Source: Actinomycetales bacterium (GTDB lineage Bacteria > Actinomycetota > Actinomycetes > Actinomycetales > Dermatophilaceae). From it: a DNA stretch of 64,000 bases. Below the pieces are notes generated by a model, which saw only the letters and a list, made by a program, of their open reading frames with translations, did not search any database and had not been told where the DNA came from. This document shows, one piece after another, positions 41,451 through 53,301 of this stretch. The stretch lies in contig JADJTP010000002.1 of the NCBI GenBank assembly GCA_016711095.1, positions 620,001-684,000 on the forward strand. Reading direction: 5' to 3'. Made by a program: the position numbers and the translations under genes. The stretch's first letter is position 1. The number at the start of each line of letters is the position of its first letter.

Positions 41451-43601
41451 ATGACCGACACCACTGCCACCGCAGCCGACGTCGACTTCGCCGCCCTCTT
41501 CCCCGAAGAGGTCATCACCAAAGCTCTCGTGCGCGATGTCCCGATGCCGATCCCGGCAGGCGGCTCGGCCGGGACCATGGCGCTGGTCACCCTGGACAAC
41601 GGTTTCGACCACACCAAGCCGAGCACCTTCGGTCCGGCGACGATTGCCGGCCTGCAGGCCTGCTTCGACGGTCTGCGCGAGCGGGCCGAGGCCGGGCAAA
41701 TCCAGGCCGTCGGCGTCACCGGCAAGCCATTCATCTTCGCGGTCGGAGCCGACCTGTCCGGCGTCCCCAGAGTCACCCGCCGCGAGCAAGCCCTGGCCAT
41801 CGCCCGCGCCGGCCACGCGGCATACGCGACGCTCATGGACCTGCCGGTCCCGACCTTTGCCTTCGTCAACGGCGCGGCGATGGGCGGCGGGGTCGAGATC
41901 GCGCTCGCGTGCGACTACCGCACCATCTCGGCCGGGGTGCCGGCCGTGGCGCTGCCCGAGTGCTTCCTCGGCCTCGTGCCCGGCTGGGGCGGCTGCTACC
42001 TGCTGCCCAACCTCATCGGGCCGGCCAAGGCACTCTCGGTCATCGTCGACAACGCCCTCAACACCAACCGGATGCTCAAGGGTCCCGCGGCATACGAGCT
42101 GGGCATGGCCGACGCGATGTTCCAGCCGGCCGACTTCCTCGAAGACTCGATCGCCTGGGCGGGATCCGTCGTCAGCGGCACCACCGTCGTCGAGCGCCCC
42201 GAGGTGCCTCGCGACGAGGCGAGCTGGCAGGCGGCCATCGCCGGGTCGACGATGCTGGCCGACCTCAAGACCGGCAAGCAGTCGCCCGCTCCCTACCGGG
42301 CGCTCGCACTCGTCGGGCAGGCGCGCACCGCCACCCGCGCCGAGGCGTTTGCCGCTGAGGACGAGGCACTCGCCGACCTGCTCATGGGCGACGAACTGCG
42401 TGCGGGCCTCTACGCGTTCGACCTGATCCAGAAGCGGGCAAAGCGCCCGGCCGGGGCACCCGACAGGTCGTTGGCGCGACCGGTGACGAAGGTAGGCATC
42501 GTCGGAGCCGGCCTCATGGCCAGCCAGTTGGCATTGCTGTTCATCCAGCGGCTTGAGGTTCCGGTCGTGCTCACCGACCTGGACCAGGAGCGGGTCGACA
42601 AGGGCGTTGCCTATGTCCACGGGCAGCTCGACGGCCTGGCCAAGAAGGGACGGGTCGGCCCTGACAAGCTCACCCGATACAAGGGCCTGGTCAGTGGGTC
42701 CACGAGCAAGGACGACTTCGCCGACGCCGACTTCGTCATCGAGGCCGTTTTCGAGGAGATGTCGGTCAAGCAGAAGGTCTTCGCCGAGTGCGAAGCAGTC
42801 GTGTCCGACACGTGCGTGCTCGCGACCAACACCTCGAGCCTGTCGATCACCGAGATGGCCGGTCACCTGGCGCACCCCGAGCGGGTTGTCGGCTTCCACT
42901 TCTTCAACCCGGTCGCGATCATGCCACTGCTGGAGATCATTCCCGGCACGGCGACCGACCCGGGGACGTTGGCCACCGCCTTCGCCGTCGGGGCCAAACT
43001 GAAGAAGACCTGCATCCTGGTCAAGGACTCGCCGTCGTTCGTCGTCAACCGGTTGCTCGGCCGCTTCATGGGTGAGGTGGGCCGGATCCACGACGGCGGG
43101 ACCTCGGTCGAGGTCATCGACCAGGCCTTCATGGGCTTCGCCCCGATGCCGCCCTTTGTCCTCCTGGGGCTCGTCGGGCCGGCCATCGCCCTGCACAACG
43201 GCGAGACACTCGTGAAGGCCTTCCCCGAGCGGTTCTACGTGTCCGAGAACCTCAAGCGGATAGTCGACGCCAAGAAGCCTGGCTTCTACAAGTTCGTGGC
43301 CGGCAAGCCGACCCTCGACCCCGAGGTGCTCGCGCTGCTGCCCCAGCCGGAGAACCCCGTCGAGCTGACCCCGACAGAGGTGCGCGAGCGGGTGCTCGGA
43401 GCCTTGGCCGAGGAGGCCAAGCTGATGCTCGACGAGGGTGTCGCGCAGGCTCCGATGGACCTCGACCTCGGGATGATCACCGGCGCGGGCTTCCAGTTCT
43501 GGAACGGCGGCCTCACCCCGTTGCTGGACCGCACGGGCGTCGCGCAGCGGGTCAACGGCTCGCGGTTCCTGCCCCAGGGAGCGGCCAGCGTGCCGGCCTG
43601 A
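41451..43601 (+). CDS. fadB: Fatty acid oxidation complex alpha subunit
   Basis: 716 aa, two enzymes. The N-terminal crotonase domain has the oxyanion-hole segments KPFIFAVGADLSG and NGAAMGGGVEIALACDYRT with PECFLGLVPGWGG. The C-terminal 3-hydroxyacyl-CoA dehydrogenase has the NAD loop VGIVGAGLMASQLA, ATNTSSLSITEMAGHLAHPE and VGFHFFNPVAIMPLLEIIPG, then DSPSFVVNRLLGRFM. Performs hydration and oxidation steps of beta-oxidation. A strong terminator follows. Confidence 0.95.
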   Translation: MTDTTATAADVDFAALFPEEVITKALVRDVPMPIPAGGSAGTMALVTLDNGFDHTKPSTFGPATIAGLQACFDGLRERAEAGQIQAVGVTGKPFIFAVGADLSGVPRVTRREQALAIARAGHAAYATLMDLPVPTFAFVNGAAMGGGVEIALACDYRTISAGVPAVALPECFLGLVPGWGGCYLLPNLIGPAKALSVIVDNALNTNRMLKGPAAYELGMADAMFQPADFLEDSIAWAGSVVSGTTVVERPEVPRDEASWQAAIAGSTMLADLKTGKQSPAPYRALALVGQARTATRAEAFAAEDEALADLLMGDELRAGLYAFDLIQKRAKRPAGAPDRSLARPVTKVGIVGAGLMASQLALLFIQRLEVPVVLTDLDQERVDKGVAYVHGQLDGLAKKGRVGPDKLTRYKGLVSGSTSKDDFADADFVIEAVFEEMSVKQKVFAECEAVVSDTCVLATNTSSLSITEMAGHLAHPERVVGFHFFNPVAIMPLLEIIPGTATDPGTLATAFAVGAKLKKTCILVKDSPSFVVNRLLGRFMGEVGRIHDGGTSVEVIDQAFMGFAPMPPFVLLGLVGPAIALHNGETLVKAFPERFYVSENLKRIVDAKKPGFYKFVAGKPTLDPEVLALLPQPENPVELTPTEVRERVLGALAEEAKLMLDEGVAQAPMDLDLGMITGAGFQFWNGGLTPLLDRTGVAQRVNGSRFLPQGAASVPA

Positions 43602-43615
43602 TCACCCGCCCACCA

Positions 43616-43662
43616 CGACGACGGGGTATGCCGCCCACCTGGGGCGGCATACCCCGTCGTCG
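43616..43662 (+). terminator. Long perfect hairpin after fadB
   Basis: A perfect 21-bp stem (43616-43636 with 43642-43662) and a 5-nt loop ACCTG, followed by CTCTTGT. Each arm contains the window-wide heptamer (GTATGCC in one, GGCATAC in the other). Confidence 0.85.
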
Positions 43663-43752
43663 CTCTTGTGGCCGTCGGGACCCGACCGATCCGGGCTCGG
43701 CGGCGGCCCCCCCGAGGCCGGTTATCTCACATATGCGATATAGCATGGGCAC

Positions 43753-45279
43753 ATGTCGAAGGACTACCGCGCTCAGATCGGCGTGCTGATCCGGGATGCC
43801 CGCCGCCACCAGGGCTTGACCCAAGCCGAGCTCGGCCGGCTGCTCGGGACGAGCCAGAGCGCCGTAGCCCGCATCGAGCAGGGTCACCAGAATCTGTCTC
43901 TGGAGATGCTCGCGCGCATCGGGGATGCGCTCGACCATGAGCTCGTCCACCTCGGGGCCACCAGGACCGAACACCTACGGATCGTGGGCGGCGCCAAGCT
44001 GTCGGGGACCATCGACGTCAAGACCTCCAAGAACGCCGCCGTGGCGCTGCTGTGCGCCGCCCTGCTCAACCGCGGCCGCACCACGTTGCGCAACCTCGCG
44101 CGCATCGAGGAGGTCAACCGCATCATCGAGGTGCTCACCTCGATCGGGGTCAAGGTGCGTTGGCTGCCGGACTCCAGCGACCTGGAGCTCGTCCCGCCGC
44201 GGCACCTGGACCTGGAGAGCATGGACGAGGAGGCGGCTCGCCGCACCCGCACGGTCATCTTGTTTCTCGGTCCGCTGCTGCATGAGCGCCCCAGCTTCCA
44301 ACTCCCGTATGCCGGCGGCTGCGACCTGGGGACCCGCACCGTCGAGCCGCACCTGGCGGCACTGCGGGCCTTCGGGCTCGAAGTAGTCGCCACCCACGGC
44401 TTCTATGCGGCCACGGCCACTCCCCACCAGCCCGCCAAGCCCATCGTGTTGACCGAACGCGGCGACACCGTCACCGAGAACGTCCTGCTCGCAGCCGCTC
44501 GCAACCCCGGCCAGACGACGATCCGCAACGCCAGCCCCAACTACATGGTCCAGGACCTGTGCTTCTTTTTGCAGGCGCTCGGCGTGCGGATCGAGGGGAT
44601 CGGCACGACGACGCTCAAGGTCACCGGGGTGGCCGAGATCGACGTCGACGTCGAGTACTCACCGAGCGAAGACCCCATCGAGGCGATGTCCCTGCTGGCG
44701 GCCGCCGTCGTCACCGAGTCCGTCATCACCATCCGACGGGTCCCGATCGAGTTCATGGAGATCGAGCTGGCCACCCTCGAGGGCATGGGGATGCGCTGCG
44801 AGCTCACCGAGGAGTACGTCTCGGCAAACGGCCACACCCGCCTGGTCGATCTGACAACCTGCCCCGGACCGCTGACCGCACCCATCGACAAGATCCACCC
44901 GTTGCCGTTCCCGGGGCTCAACATCGACAACCTGCCCTTCTTCGCCCTCATCGGCGCGATGGCCCAGGGCACGACCATGTTGCACGACTGGGTCTACGAC
45001 AACCGGGCGATCTACCTCACCGAGCTGACGAAGGTCGGCGCCAAGGTGCAGCTTCTCGACCCGCACCGGGTTCTCATCGAAGGCCCTACCCGCTGGCGAG
45101 CCGCCGAGGTGATGTGTCCGCCGGCCTTGCGCCCCGGCGTGGTCGTCCTGCTGGCCATGCTCGCCGCGCCCGGCACCTCGGTGCTACGCAACGTCTATGT
45201 CATCAACCGCGGCTATGAGGACCTGGCGGTTCGGCTCAACAAGCTTGGTGCCACCATCGAGGTCTTCCCCGGCGACTGA
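43753..45279 (+). CDS. HTH-fused MurA-like enolpyruvyl transferase
   Basis: 508 aa. Residues 1-75 are an XRE-type HTH (LIRDARRHQGLTQAELGRLL, GTSQSAVARIEQGHQNLSLE). Residues about 78-508 are a UDP-GlcNAc 1-carboxyvinyltransferase: LRIVGGAKLSGTIDVKTSKN with the KNxA loop, the active-site Cys in YAGGCDLGTRTVEP at about residue 190, and SPSEDPIEAMSLLAAAVVTE. Such fusions occur in actinobacteria beside a normal MurA. It may make peptidoglycan precursor, or sense substrate and regulate genes. All core catalytic residues I can check are present. Confidence 0.9.
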   Translation: MSKDYRAQIGVLIRDARRHQGLTQAELGRLLGTSQSAVARIEQGHQNLSLEMLARIGDALDHELVHLGATRTEHLRIVGGAKLSGTIDVKTSKNAAVALLCAALLNRGRTTLRNLARIEEVNRIIEVLTSIGVKVRWLPDSSDLELVPPRHLDLESMDEEAARRTRTVILFLGPLLHERPSFQLPYAGGCDLGTRTVEPHLAALRAFGLEVVATHGFYAATATPHQPAKPIVLTERGDTVTENVLLAAARNPGQTTIRNASPNYMVQDLCFFLQALGVRIEGIGTTTLKVTGVAEIDVDVEYSPSEDPIEAMSLLAAAVVTESVITIRRVPIEFMEIELATLEGMGMRCELTEEYVSANGHTRLVDLTTCPGPLTAPIDKIHPLPFPGLNIDNLPFFALIGAMAQGTTMLHDWVYDNRAIYLTELTKVGAKVQLLDPHRVLIEGPTRWRAAEVMCPPALRPGVVVLLAMLAAPGTSVLRNVYVINRGYEDLAVRLNKLGATIEVFPGD

Positions 45280-45330
45280 TCGCCCCGGCGACCGATCGCC
45301 CCGGCGACTGATCGCCCCGGCGACCGATCG
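45279..45330. repeat. 16-bp tandem repeat
   Basis: Units GGCGACTGATCGCCCC and GGCGACCGATCGCCCC alternate, about 3.3 copies, starting in the stop codon of the MurA-like gene and running into the inverted repeat that follows. Confidence 0.85.
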
Positions 45331-45391
45331 CCGAGATTGACGTTACGTGCACGACACGCCGGTGTCGGAGGGCACAAGGTCAATCTCGGCG
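45329..45391. terminator. Dispersed inverted repeat, copy 1
   Basis: Arms CGCCGAGATTGACGTT (45329-45344) and its complement with one mismatch (45376-45391), between convergent genes. The right arm contains the stop codon of the alpha/beta hydrolase gene (minus strand, coding RRD-stop). The same element occurs at 53239-53301. Probably a two-way transcription terminator. Confidence 0.75.
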
Positions 45392-46276
45392 CGGTGGGCC
45401 GAGCAGCCGTTCGACGGCATCGATGATCGCGGCGATGCCGTCATCGCCGAAGACGATGCTGAAGTGGTTGGTGTCGGGCACGTGCGTCACGGTCAGCGCC
45501 TCGGGCAGCGCCATCGCCGCCAGCCGGGCCTCGTCGTACATCCCACGCGGCTCATCGAAAAGCCCACGGCTGGCCCAGAGGAACTCCATCGGCACCCCTG
45601 CCGTGATCGCCTCCCGCACCGCTCCCGGCAAGCTCGGATGGACCAACAGGTCGCGCCCGTCGGCGCGCACCGCGGCCTCCGAGCAGGAACTGCGCACGAG
45701 GCCGTCGTCGCCGTGGACCATGTCGTGGCGCAGGTACTCGCGGCCGGCCTCCCCGAGCGGACCAGCGAGCAGGGCGGCCAGCGCAGGGTTGGTGGCCACG
45801 AAGTCGAGCAACGCCTGCTCGTCCGGGAAGCTCATCGACAGCCGCGCCAGCGACGGGCCGAGCACGGCTGCCAGGGTGGCGTCGACATCCAGACCTGGCG
45901 GCAGAGAGAAGGACAGGCCACCGTCGACCAGCACCACCCCCGCGGCTGCGACCTCGGGATGCTGTCCCGCGAGCAGCGCACACACGAAGGCACCCAGCGA
46001 GTGCCCGACGAACACCGGTGGGCTGGACTGACGGCCGGCCAGCTCGACCAGATCGGCGACATGGGCCGACAGCCCCGGGTGGTCGTCGCCCGCCGGGGTC
46101 TCGGCCCGCCCACGCAGATCCGGGGCGAGTACTCGCACGCCGGGGTGACGGCTGGCGAGCGCCGCGGCGAACCGTGGCCAACATAGCCCGTTGGCGGTGA
46201 TGCCGTGGACTGCGATGACGACGGGTGCGTCGGGGGCGATCTCGCCGACCGACAGGTCATGGACGAACAGGCTCAT
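45380..46276 (-). CDS. Alpha/beta hydrolase
   Basis: 298 aa. Oxyanion [10 protein letters not shown], nucleophile elbow [15 protein letters not shown] (Ser), acidic residue near the end and His in [15 protein letters not shown]. Substrate unknown. ATG 46276 overlaps the dxs stop (ATGA), so it is translated with dxs. Its C-terminal RRD and stop are supplied by the dispersed inverted repeat. Confidence 0.9.
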   Translation of the reverse strand: MSLFVHDLSVGEIAPDAPVVIAVHGITANGLCWPRFAAALASRHPGVRVLAPDLRGRAETPAGDDHPGLSAHVADLVELAGRQSSPPVFVGHSLGAFVCALLAGQHPEVAAAGVVLVDGGLSFSLPPGLDVDATLAAVLGPSLARLSMSFPDEQALLDFVATNPALAALLAGPLGEAGREYLRHDMVHGDDGLVRSSCSEAAVRADGRDLLVHPSLPGAVREAITAGVPMEFLWASRGLFDEPRGMYDEARLAAMALPEALTVTHVPDTNHFSIVFGDDGIAAIIDAVERLLGPPRRD

Positions 46277-48147
46277 GCCCTCATTGTGGCGGCGAGCTCA
46301 TCGGCGATGGCTTCGGGGGTGAGCCCGATCTCCTCGAGGATCTCACCACGCGAGGCGTGCCCGAGAAACCGCTTCGGTATGCCGTGCAGGTGCACCGGCT
46401 GCTGAAGGCCCGCCTCGCGCATCGCGTGGGCGACCTGCGAGCCGACTCCCCCGACGACGAGGTTGTCCTCAAGGACGGCGACCGCCGACGCGTGCCGGGC
46501 CAGCTCGACGAGATCGGCGCTGACAGGCAGGCACCAGCGCGGGTCGACGACCTGCACCCCGTATCCGTCGCCGGCGAGCTTGTCGGCGACAACCATCGCG
46601 ACGGTCGCCATCTCGCCGATGCCGACAACGAGCAGGTCGACGGCCTGACCTTCGTCGGGGTCACGCAACACCTCGACGCTGCCGTGAGTGCGCAGCGCCG
46701 GCAGCGGCGACGGCGGGTTCTGTTTGGAGAAGCGGATGACGGTCGGCCCGTCGGACACCTCGACCGCCTCGTCGAGTGCTCGGTCGAGCTCGGCGGCGTC
46801 GCGCGGCGAGCAGACCCGCACGCCCGGCATCAGGCCGGTGATCGTCATGTCCCACATGCCGTTGTGGGAGGCCCCGTCGGTGCCGGTGACCCCGGCCCGG
46901 TCGAGTACGACGGTCACGCCCGCTCGGTGCAGCGCGCAGTCCATGAGCAGTTGGTCGAACGCCCGGTTGAGGAACGTGGCATAGACGCAGACGACCGGAT
47001 GCAGGCCGGCATACGCGAGGCCTGCGGCCATCGTCACGGCGTGTTGTTCGGCGATGCCGACGTCGAAGACACGCTCGGGATAGCTGCGTTCGAAGGCGTC
47101 CAAGCCGACGGGGATGAGCATGGCCGCGGTGATTGCGACGACGTCCGGGCGGCGCTGTCCGATCCGCACGAGGGCGTCGCTGAACACGTCGGTCCAGATC
47201 CGTCCCTTCACTTGCAGAGGCAGCCCGGTCTCGGGGTTGATCTTGTCCACGGCGTGGAAACGGTCGGCCTCGTCAGCTCGGGCCAGGCCATAGCCCTTGC
47301 CCTTCTTGGTGATGACGTGCACGAGCACCGGCCCGCCGAACGCCCGCGCCTTGCGCAGGGCGCGCTCGACCGCCTGCTCATCGTGCCCGTCGACCGGGCC
47401 GACGTACTTGAGGCCGAGGTCCTCGAACATCCCCTGCGGGGAGAGCATGTCCTTCAGGCCCTTCTTCAGCCCGTGGACTGCGCCATACACGGCGCCGCCG
47501 ATGACCGGCGTGCGGGAGATGGCCGCCTTACCAACGTCGAGGACGTGCTCATAGCCCTGGGTGGTGCGCAGCGTGGCGAGGTGATCGGCCAGGCCGCCGG
47601 TGGTGGCGGCATACGAGCGGGCGTTGTCGTTGACGATGATGACCAGTGGCAGGTCCTTGTCGGCGGCGATGTTGTTGAGCGCCTCCCAGGCCATCCCGCC
47701 GGTCAGCGCCCCGTCGCCGATGATGGCCACCGTATGCCGGTCGCTCTCGCCCCGCAGGCGGCGCGCCTTGGCGATACCGTCGGCCCACGACAACGCCGTC
47801 GACGCGTGGGAGTTCTCGACGACGTCGTGGGGCGACTCGGAGCGGCTGGGATAACCCGACAGGCCGCCCTTGGTCCGAAGGTTCGAGAAGTCCTGCCGGC
47901 CCGTCAGCAGCTTGTGGACGTAGGCCTGGTGGCCGGTGTCGAAGACGAGGGCGTCCTTGGGCGAGTCGAAGACCCGGTGCAAGGCGATGGTCAGCTCGAC
48001 GACGCCGAGGTTGGGGCCGAGGTGACCACCGGTGCGGGTCACCGAGGCAATCAGGAAGTCGCGGATCTCCTGGGCCAGCTGCGGCAGCTGCTCGGGCCGC
48101 AGCGTCTGTACATCGCTGGGTCCGTGGATGGCGTCGAGCAGGGCCAC
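46273..48147 (-). CDS. dxs: 1-deoxy-D-xylulose-5-phosphate synthase
   Basis: 624 aa from GTG 48147. [33 protein letters not shown], the TPP motif [17 protein letters not shown] and [18 protein letters not shown], the catalytic Glu in [16 protein letters not shown], and [20 protein letters not shown] are full DXS signatures. Condenses pyruvate and glyceraldehyde 3-phosphate for isoprenoids, thiamine and PLP. One operon with the downstream hydrolase. Confidence 0.97.
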   Translation of the reverse strand: MALLDAIHGPSDVQTLRPEQLPQLAQEIRDFLIASVTRTGGHLGPNLGVVELTIALHRVFDSPKDALVFDTGHQAYVHKLLTGRQDFSNLRTKGGLSGYPSRSESPHDVVENSHASTALSWADGIAKARRLRGESDRHTVAIIGDGALTGGMAWEALNNIAADKDLPLVIIVNDNARSYAATTGGLADHLATLRTTQGYEHVLDVGKAAISRTPVIGGAVYGAVHGLKKGLKDMLSPQGMFEDLGLKYVGPVDGHDEQAVERALRKARAFGGPVLVHVITKKGKGYGLARADEADRFHAVDKINPETGLPLQVKGRIWTDVFSDALVRIGQRRPDVVAITAAMLIPVGLDAFERSYPERVFDVGIAEQHAVTMAAGLAYAGLHPVVCVYATFLNRAFDQLLMDCALHRAGVTVVLDRAGVTGTDGASHNGMWDMTITGLMPGVRVCSPRDAAELDRALDEAVEVSDGPTVIRFSKQNPPSPLPALRTHGSVEVLRDPDEGQAVDLLVVGIGEMATVAMVVADKLAGDGYGVQVVDPRWCLPVSADLVELARHASAVAVLEDNLVVGGVGSQVAHAMREAGLQQPVHLHGIPKRFLGHASRGEILEEIGLTPEAIADELAATMRA

Positions 48148-48286
48148 GACGTGGGCGTCCTTCCGGGTCTTCGGGGTCGATCGAGTCTAGATCACGACCG
48201 CGCACCGGGATGCCGACGCGCCGCCCTGCCGCGCCGCCGCGCCGCATAGATGCCCTAGCCGCCTAGATGCCTTGATGCCTTGACGC

Positions 48287-48760
48287 CTAGACGCTGCGCG
48301 GCACCACGCCGGTCATCGTGAGCACGCGGCACATGAACCGGTGCCCGCCGTCGGCCGTGGGGCCGAACATCAACGGGCATCCACCGTCGATGACGGTCAC
48401 CCCGTGCGCACGGCCGAACTCCGCAGCCTCGGGCGACACGCTCCCGGCACCGAAGGCTCGGTGCATCCAGACCCACCCGATGCCGAGGTCGACCACCTCG
48501 TGCATCGTCGCGAGGGCCTGGTCGGGGCGGGTGGCGATGACCACCGCGTCGACCCCGCCAGGGATGCCAGCCAGGTTCGGGTAGCACGGGTCGCCCTCCA
48601 CGGTCTGCGCGGCCGGGTTGACCGCGAAGGTCTCGTAGCCTCGCTCGCGTAGCCGCAGATAGACCGGGTTACCGCCGTGGCCCGCCGCCTTCCGGGCGAC
48701 CCCCGTCACCGCGATGCGTCGATGGGCAAGAAACTGTGCAGCCGCCTCGGAGGTCTTCAC
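48287..48760 (-). CDS. CoA-binding domain protein
   Basis: 157 aa. Rossmann-type CoA-binding fold: FLAHRRIAVTGVARKAAGHG, GYETFAVNPAAQTVEGDPCY, GGVDAVVIATRPDQALATMH and VIDGGCPLMFGPTAD. YccU-like stand-alone protein; role unknown. The 139-nt space to dxs has short CTAGATGCC-type repeats at about 48248-48292. Confidence 0.87.
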   Translation of the reverse strand: MKTSEAAAQFLAHRRIAVTGVARKAAGHGGNPVYLRLRERGYETFAVNPAAQTVEGDPCYPNLAGIPGGVDAVVIATRPDQALATMHEVVDLGIGWVWMHRAFGAGSVSPEAAEFGRAHGVTVIDGGCPLMFGPTADGGHRFMCRVLTMTGVVPRSV

Positions 48761-48845
48761 ATTCGCAGAGCGCGCGACCGAGGCGACCGTGTTCCCCGCT
48801 GACTCGTGAGGCTGCTCACATCACGGCGGGAGCTCGGGCGACAGC

Positions 48846-49214
48846 TCACAGTCGTGGGATGAAGCGGTGGCCCTGCAGGGCTTCATAGAGCAGGTCGGCG
48901 GCTCGCCGGGCCGCCACGAGGCGCAGCCCTTCGGCCTCCAGCGCTGCAAGCACTTCTGCTAGGGCCTCGGGGGTGAGATGCGGGCCGACCTCGACGCGAG
49001 CCTCCCGATACGCCTGGCGCATCGCCGCGACCTGCCCGGCGATGTGCCGCTGCGCGAGCCAGGCAAGCGCGATCGGATTCTTGCGCAGCCCCGGATAGCG
49101 GCGATAGTCCGGTGGGCAGTGATCCAACAGCCAGGCCGTCGCCCGGTCCTGCCAGCCCGGCGCATCGGCCGGGGGGACCCCCGGCGGCCAGCCGGGCGGG
49201 ACGGGTGCGCTCAC
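48846..49214 (-). CDS. Conserved actinobacterial hypothetical protein
   Basis: 122 aa. Proline-rich start (SAPVPPGWPPGVPPADAPGW) then RATAWLLDHCPPDYRRYPGL, KNPIALAWLAQRHIAGQVAA and LAEVLAALEAEGLRLVAARR, mostly helical. It resembles small proteins found in many actinobacteria with no assigned role. Single gene. Confidence 0.75.
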   Translation of the reverse strand: MSAPVPPGWPPGVPPADAPGWQDRATAWLLDHCPPDYRRYPGLRKNPIALAWLAQRHIAGQVAAMRQAYREARVEVGPHLTPEALAEVLAALEAEGLRLVAARRAADLLYEALQGHRFIPRL

Positions 49215-49302
49215 GGCATCCAGTCTGCCGTCCCCGGCTGACAGACCGGCCGGACCTGCCGGGTCGGTCGAGGCCGTCGAGTCGGTCGAGTCGGTCGTCG
49301 GT

Positions 49303-50376
49303 TCAGTCGGGTGGAGCGACGACGTAGACGAGACCGCCGGAGCCGAGCAGCCAGGCGCGCTCGAACTCGGCCCGGTCGTAGACGACTGGGACCTGGGCGT
49401 TGTCCGGGACCCCGTGCGAGGCGGGGTCGTTGCAGGCCACGTCGCCCTCGGCGGTGATGCCGGTGATGACCAGCAGGTGCCCCGCGGTCGTGTAGCCGGC
49501 GCCGGTCAGCTCGCCCTCTCCGTGGCGCACCGACGCGACGAGCGGCAGGCCCTGCGCGAGGAGCGCTTCCGCTTCGGTGAGGTCACGCAGTCGCGTCAGG
49601 AAGGCGTCGAGCCCGAAGCTGCCCGCGTAGGCCGCCCCGAACGCCCAGTTGCCGCAGCCCCCGTAGGCCGCGTCGAAGGTGCCGCGGGCGGCGTGGTCGA
49701 CGTCGCGGTCGTCGCGGTCATGGGGGTGCTCGACCCAGGCGAGGTCCTGCTCGCTCGGCCCCCGGCGATGGAACCGCAGCACCATCGCCAGCGAGGTCGC
49801 CGCACACCACGACGCTCCCCCGCCGTCCCACTGCGGGTAGTGACCCCGGTGCAGCTGTTGGGACAGCGGTGGCACGTCCAGCAGCGTGCCGGCTGCACGG
49901 CCTGGGCGACTGGCCGTCACCGACGCCGCAGGCGACCCGGCGGAGGCGACGGTGGCGGCATACCGGAGGCTGGCCTCGCCGTGCCTGCGAACCCGCAACT
50001 GCCACGCGGTGAACCCGCCCCGCTCCCCGGCCAGCAGGGTGTCGACCTCGACGACCCCGTATGCCGTGCGCTGCCCGGGGACGCTGGTGCGCGCTGGCAC
50101 CGCGGCGTCGTCGGCAGGCAGATCGCGGGCCCACCGCCCGAGCTCGAACCAGGGCGACCAGTCGCTGCGATCGGAGGCGCAGCGCACCCGCAGGAACACC
50201 TCGACCCACGAGCCGGCAGGGGTGTCGGCGTTCCAGGATGGGATGAGTTCGGTTGCGGCGAAGGGCAGCTCGACAACCGGGGAGGTCCAGTCGCGCTCGT
50301 CGAGGGTGCCTTCGGCCAGTGCGGCGCCGCGCCACCCGGTGTGGGTGACGCGGCCCGCTGAGCCGTCGGACGGCAT
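49303..50376 (-). CDS. C39-like peptidase family protein
   Basis: 357 aa. The N-terminal 180 residues are a beta-rich domain (DWTSPVVELPFAATELIPSW, WSPWFELGRWA). The C-terminal part has the catalytic Cys in ASWCAATSLAMVLRF, the His in TTAGHLLVITGITAEGD and the Asn/Asp of NDPASHG, a papain-like C39 arrangement. No signal peptide is obvious. Actinobacterial relatives are annotated as peptidase C39 family proteins. Lies 39 nt from the acnA 3' end on the same strand. Confidence 0.85.
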   Translation of the reverse strand: MPSDGSAGRVTHTGWRGAALAEGTLDERDWTSPVVELPFAATELIPSWNADTPAGSWVEVFLRVRCASDRSDWSPWFELGRWARDLPADDAAVPARTSVPGQRTAYGVVEVDTLLAGERGGFTAWQLRVRRHGEASLRYAATVASAGSPAASVTASRPGRAAGTLLDVPPLSQQLHRGHYPQWDGGGASWCAATSLAMVLRFHRRGPSEQDLAWVEHPHDRDDRDVDHAARGTFDAAYGGCGNWAFGAAYAGSFGLDAFLTRLRDLTEAEALLAQGLPLVASVRHGEGELTGAGYTTAGHLLVITGITAEGDVACNDPASHGVPDNAQVPVVYDRAEFERAWLLGSGGLVYVVAPPD

Positions 50377-50414
50377 ACGGCTGGTGTCCCGGCTGGGTTC
50401 TGGCCTGGTGTGGC

Positions 50415-53123
<2,709 letters not shown>

Positions 53124-53160
53124 GTCGGATCCTTCCTCACTACGTTGTCGGTCACCTAGA

Positions 53161-53178
53161 TATCTTGACGTCAAGATA
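53161..53178. promoter_or_regulatory. Palindromic operator candidate upstream of acnA
   Basis: Perfect 18-bp palindrome TATCTTGACGTCAAGATA, in a small AT-rich island ahead of acnA. Aconitase genes in actinobacteria are often controlled by dedicated repressors such as AcnR; whether this is such a site is not known. Confidence 0.6.
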
Positions 53179-53238
53179 AATTAGCACGTCTCCCCTGATC
53201 CTTCCATCCCCCCTGCGCTCTCCGCCCCTCCCCCGAGC

Positions 53239-53301
53239 CGCCGAGATTGACGTTGGGTGCAGGAATCGCCGGGTCTGGCGGCCGCAACGTCAATCTCGGC
53301 G
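53239..53301. terminator. Dispersed inverted repeat, copy 2
   Basis: Perfect 16-bp arms CGCCGAGATTGACGTT (53239-53254) and complement (53286-53301). The inner part after the left arm (GTGCA four bases from the arm) also matches copy 1. The right arm holds the stop codon of the methyltransferase gene (RRD-stop), exactly as in copy 1. Confidence 0.78.

Noticed and set aside
40119..43196. 1025-aa open frame antisense to fadA-fadB
   Set aside because: It mirrors codon structure of two clearly real genes and has no motif; a GC-rich shadow frame.
45279..45330. Possible CRISPR array from regular repeats
   Set aside because: Units are contiguous with no spacers, and no cas genes are in the window.
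46225..48249. 674-aa open frame antisense to dxs
   Set aside because: Same reason: antisense shadow of a fully conserved enzyme gene.
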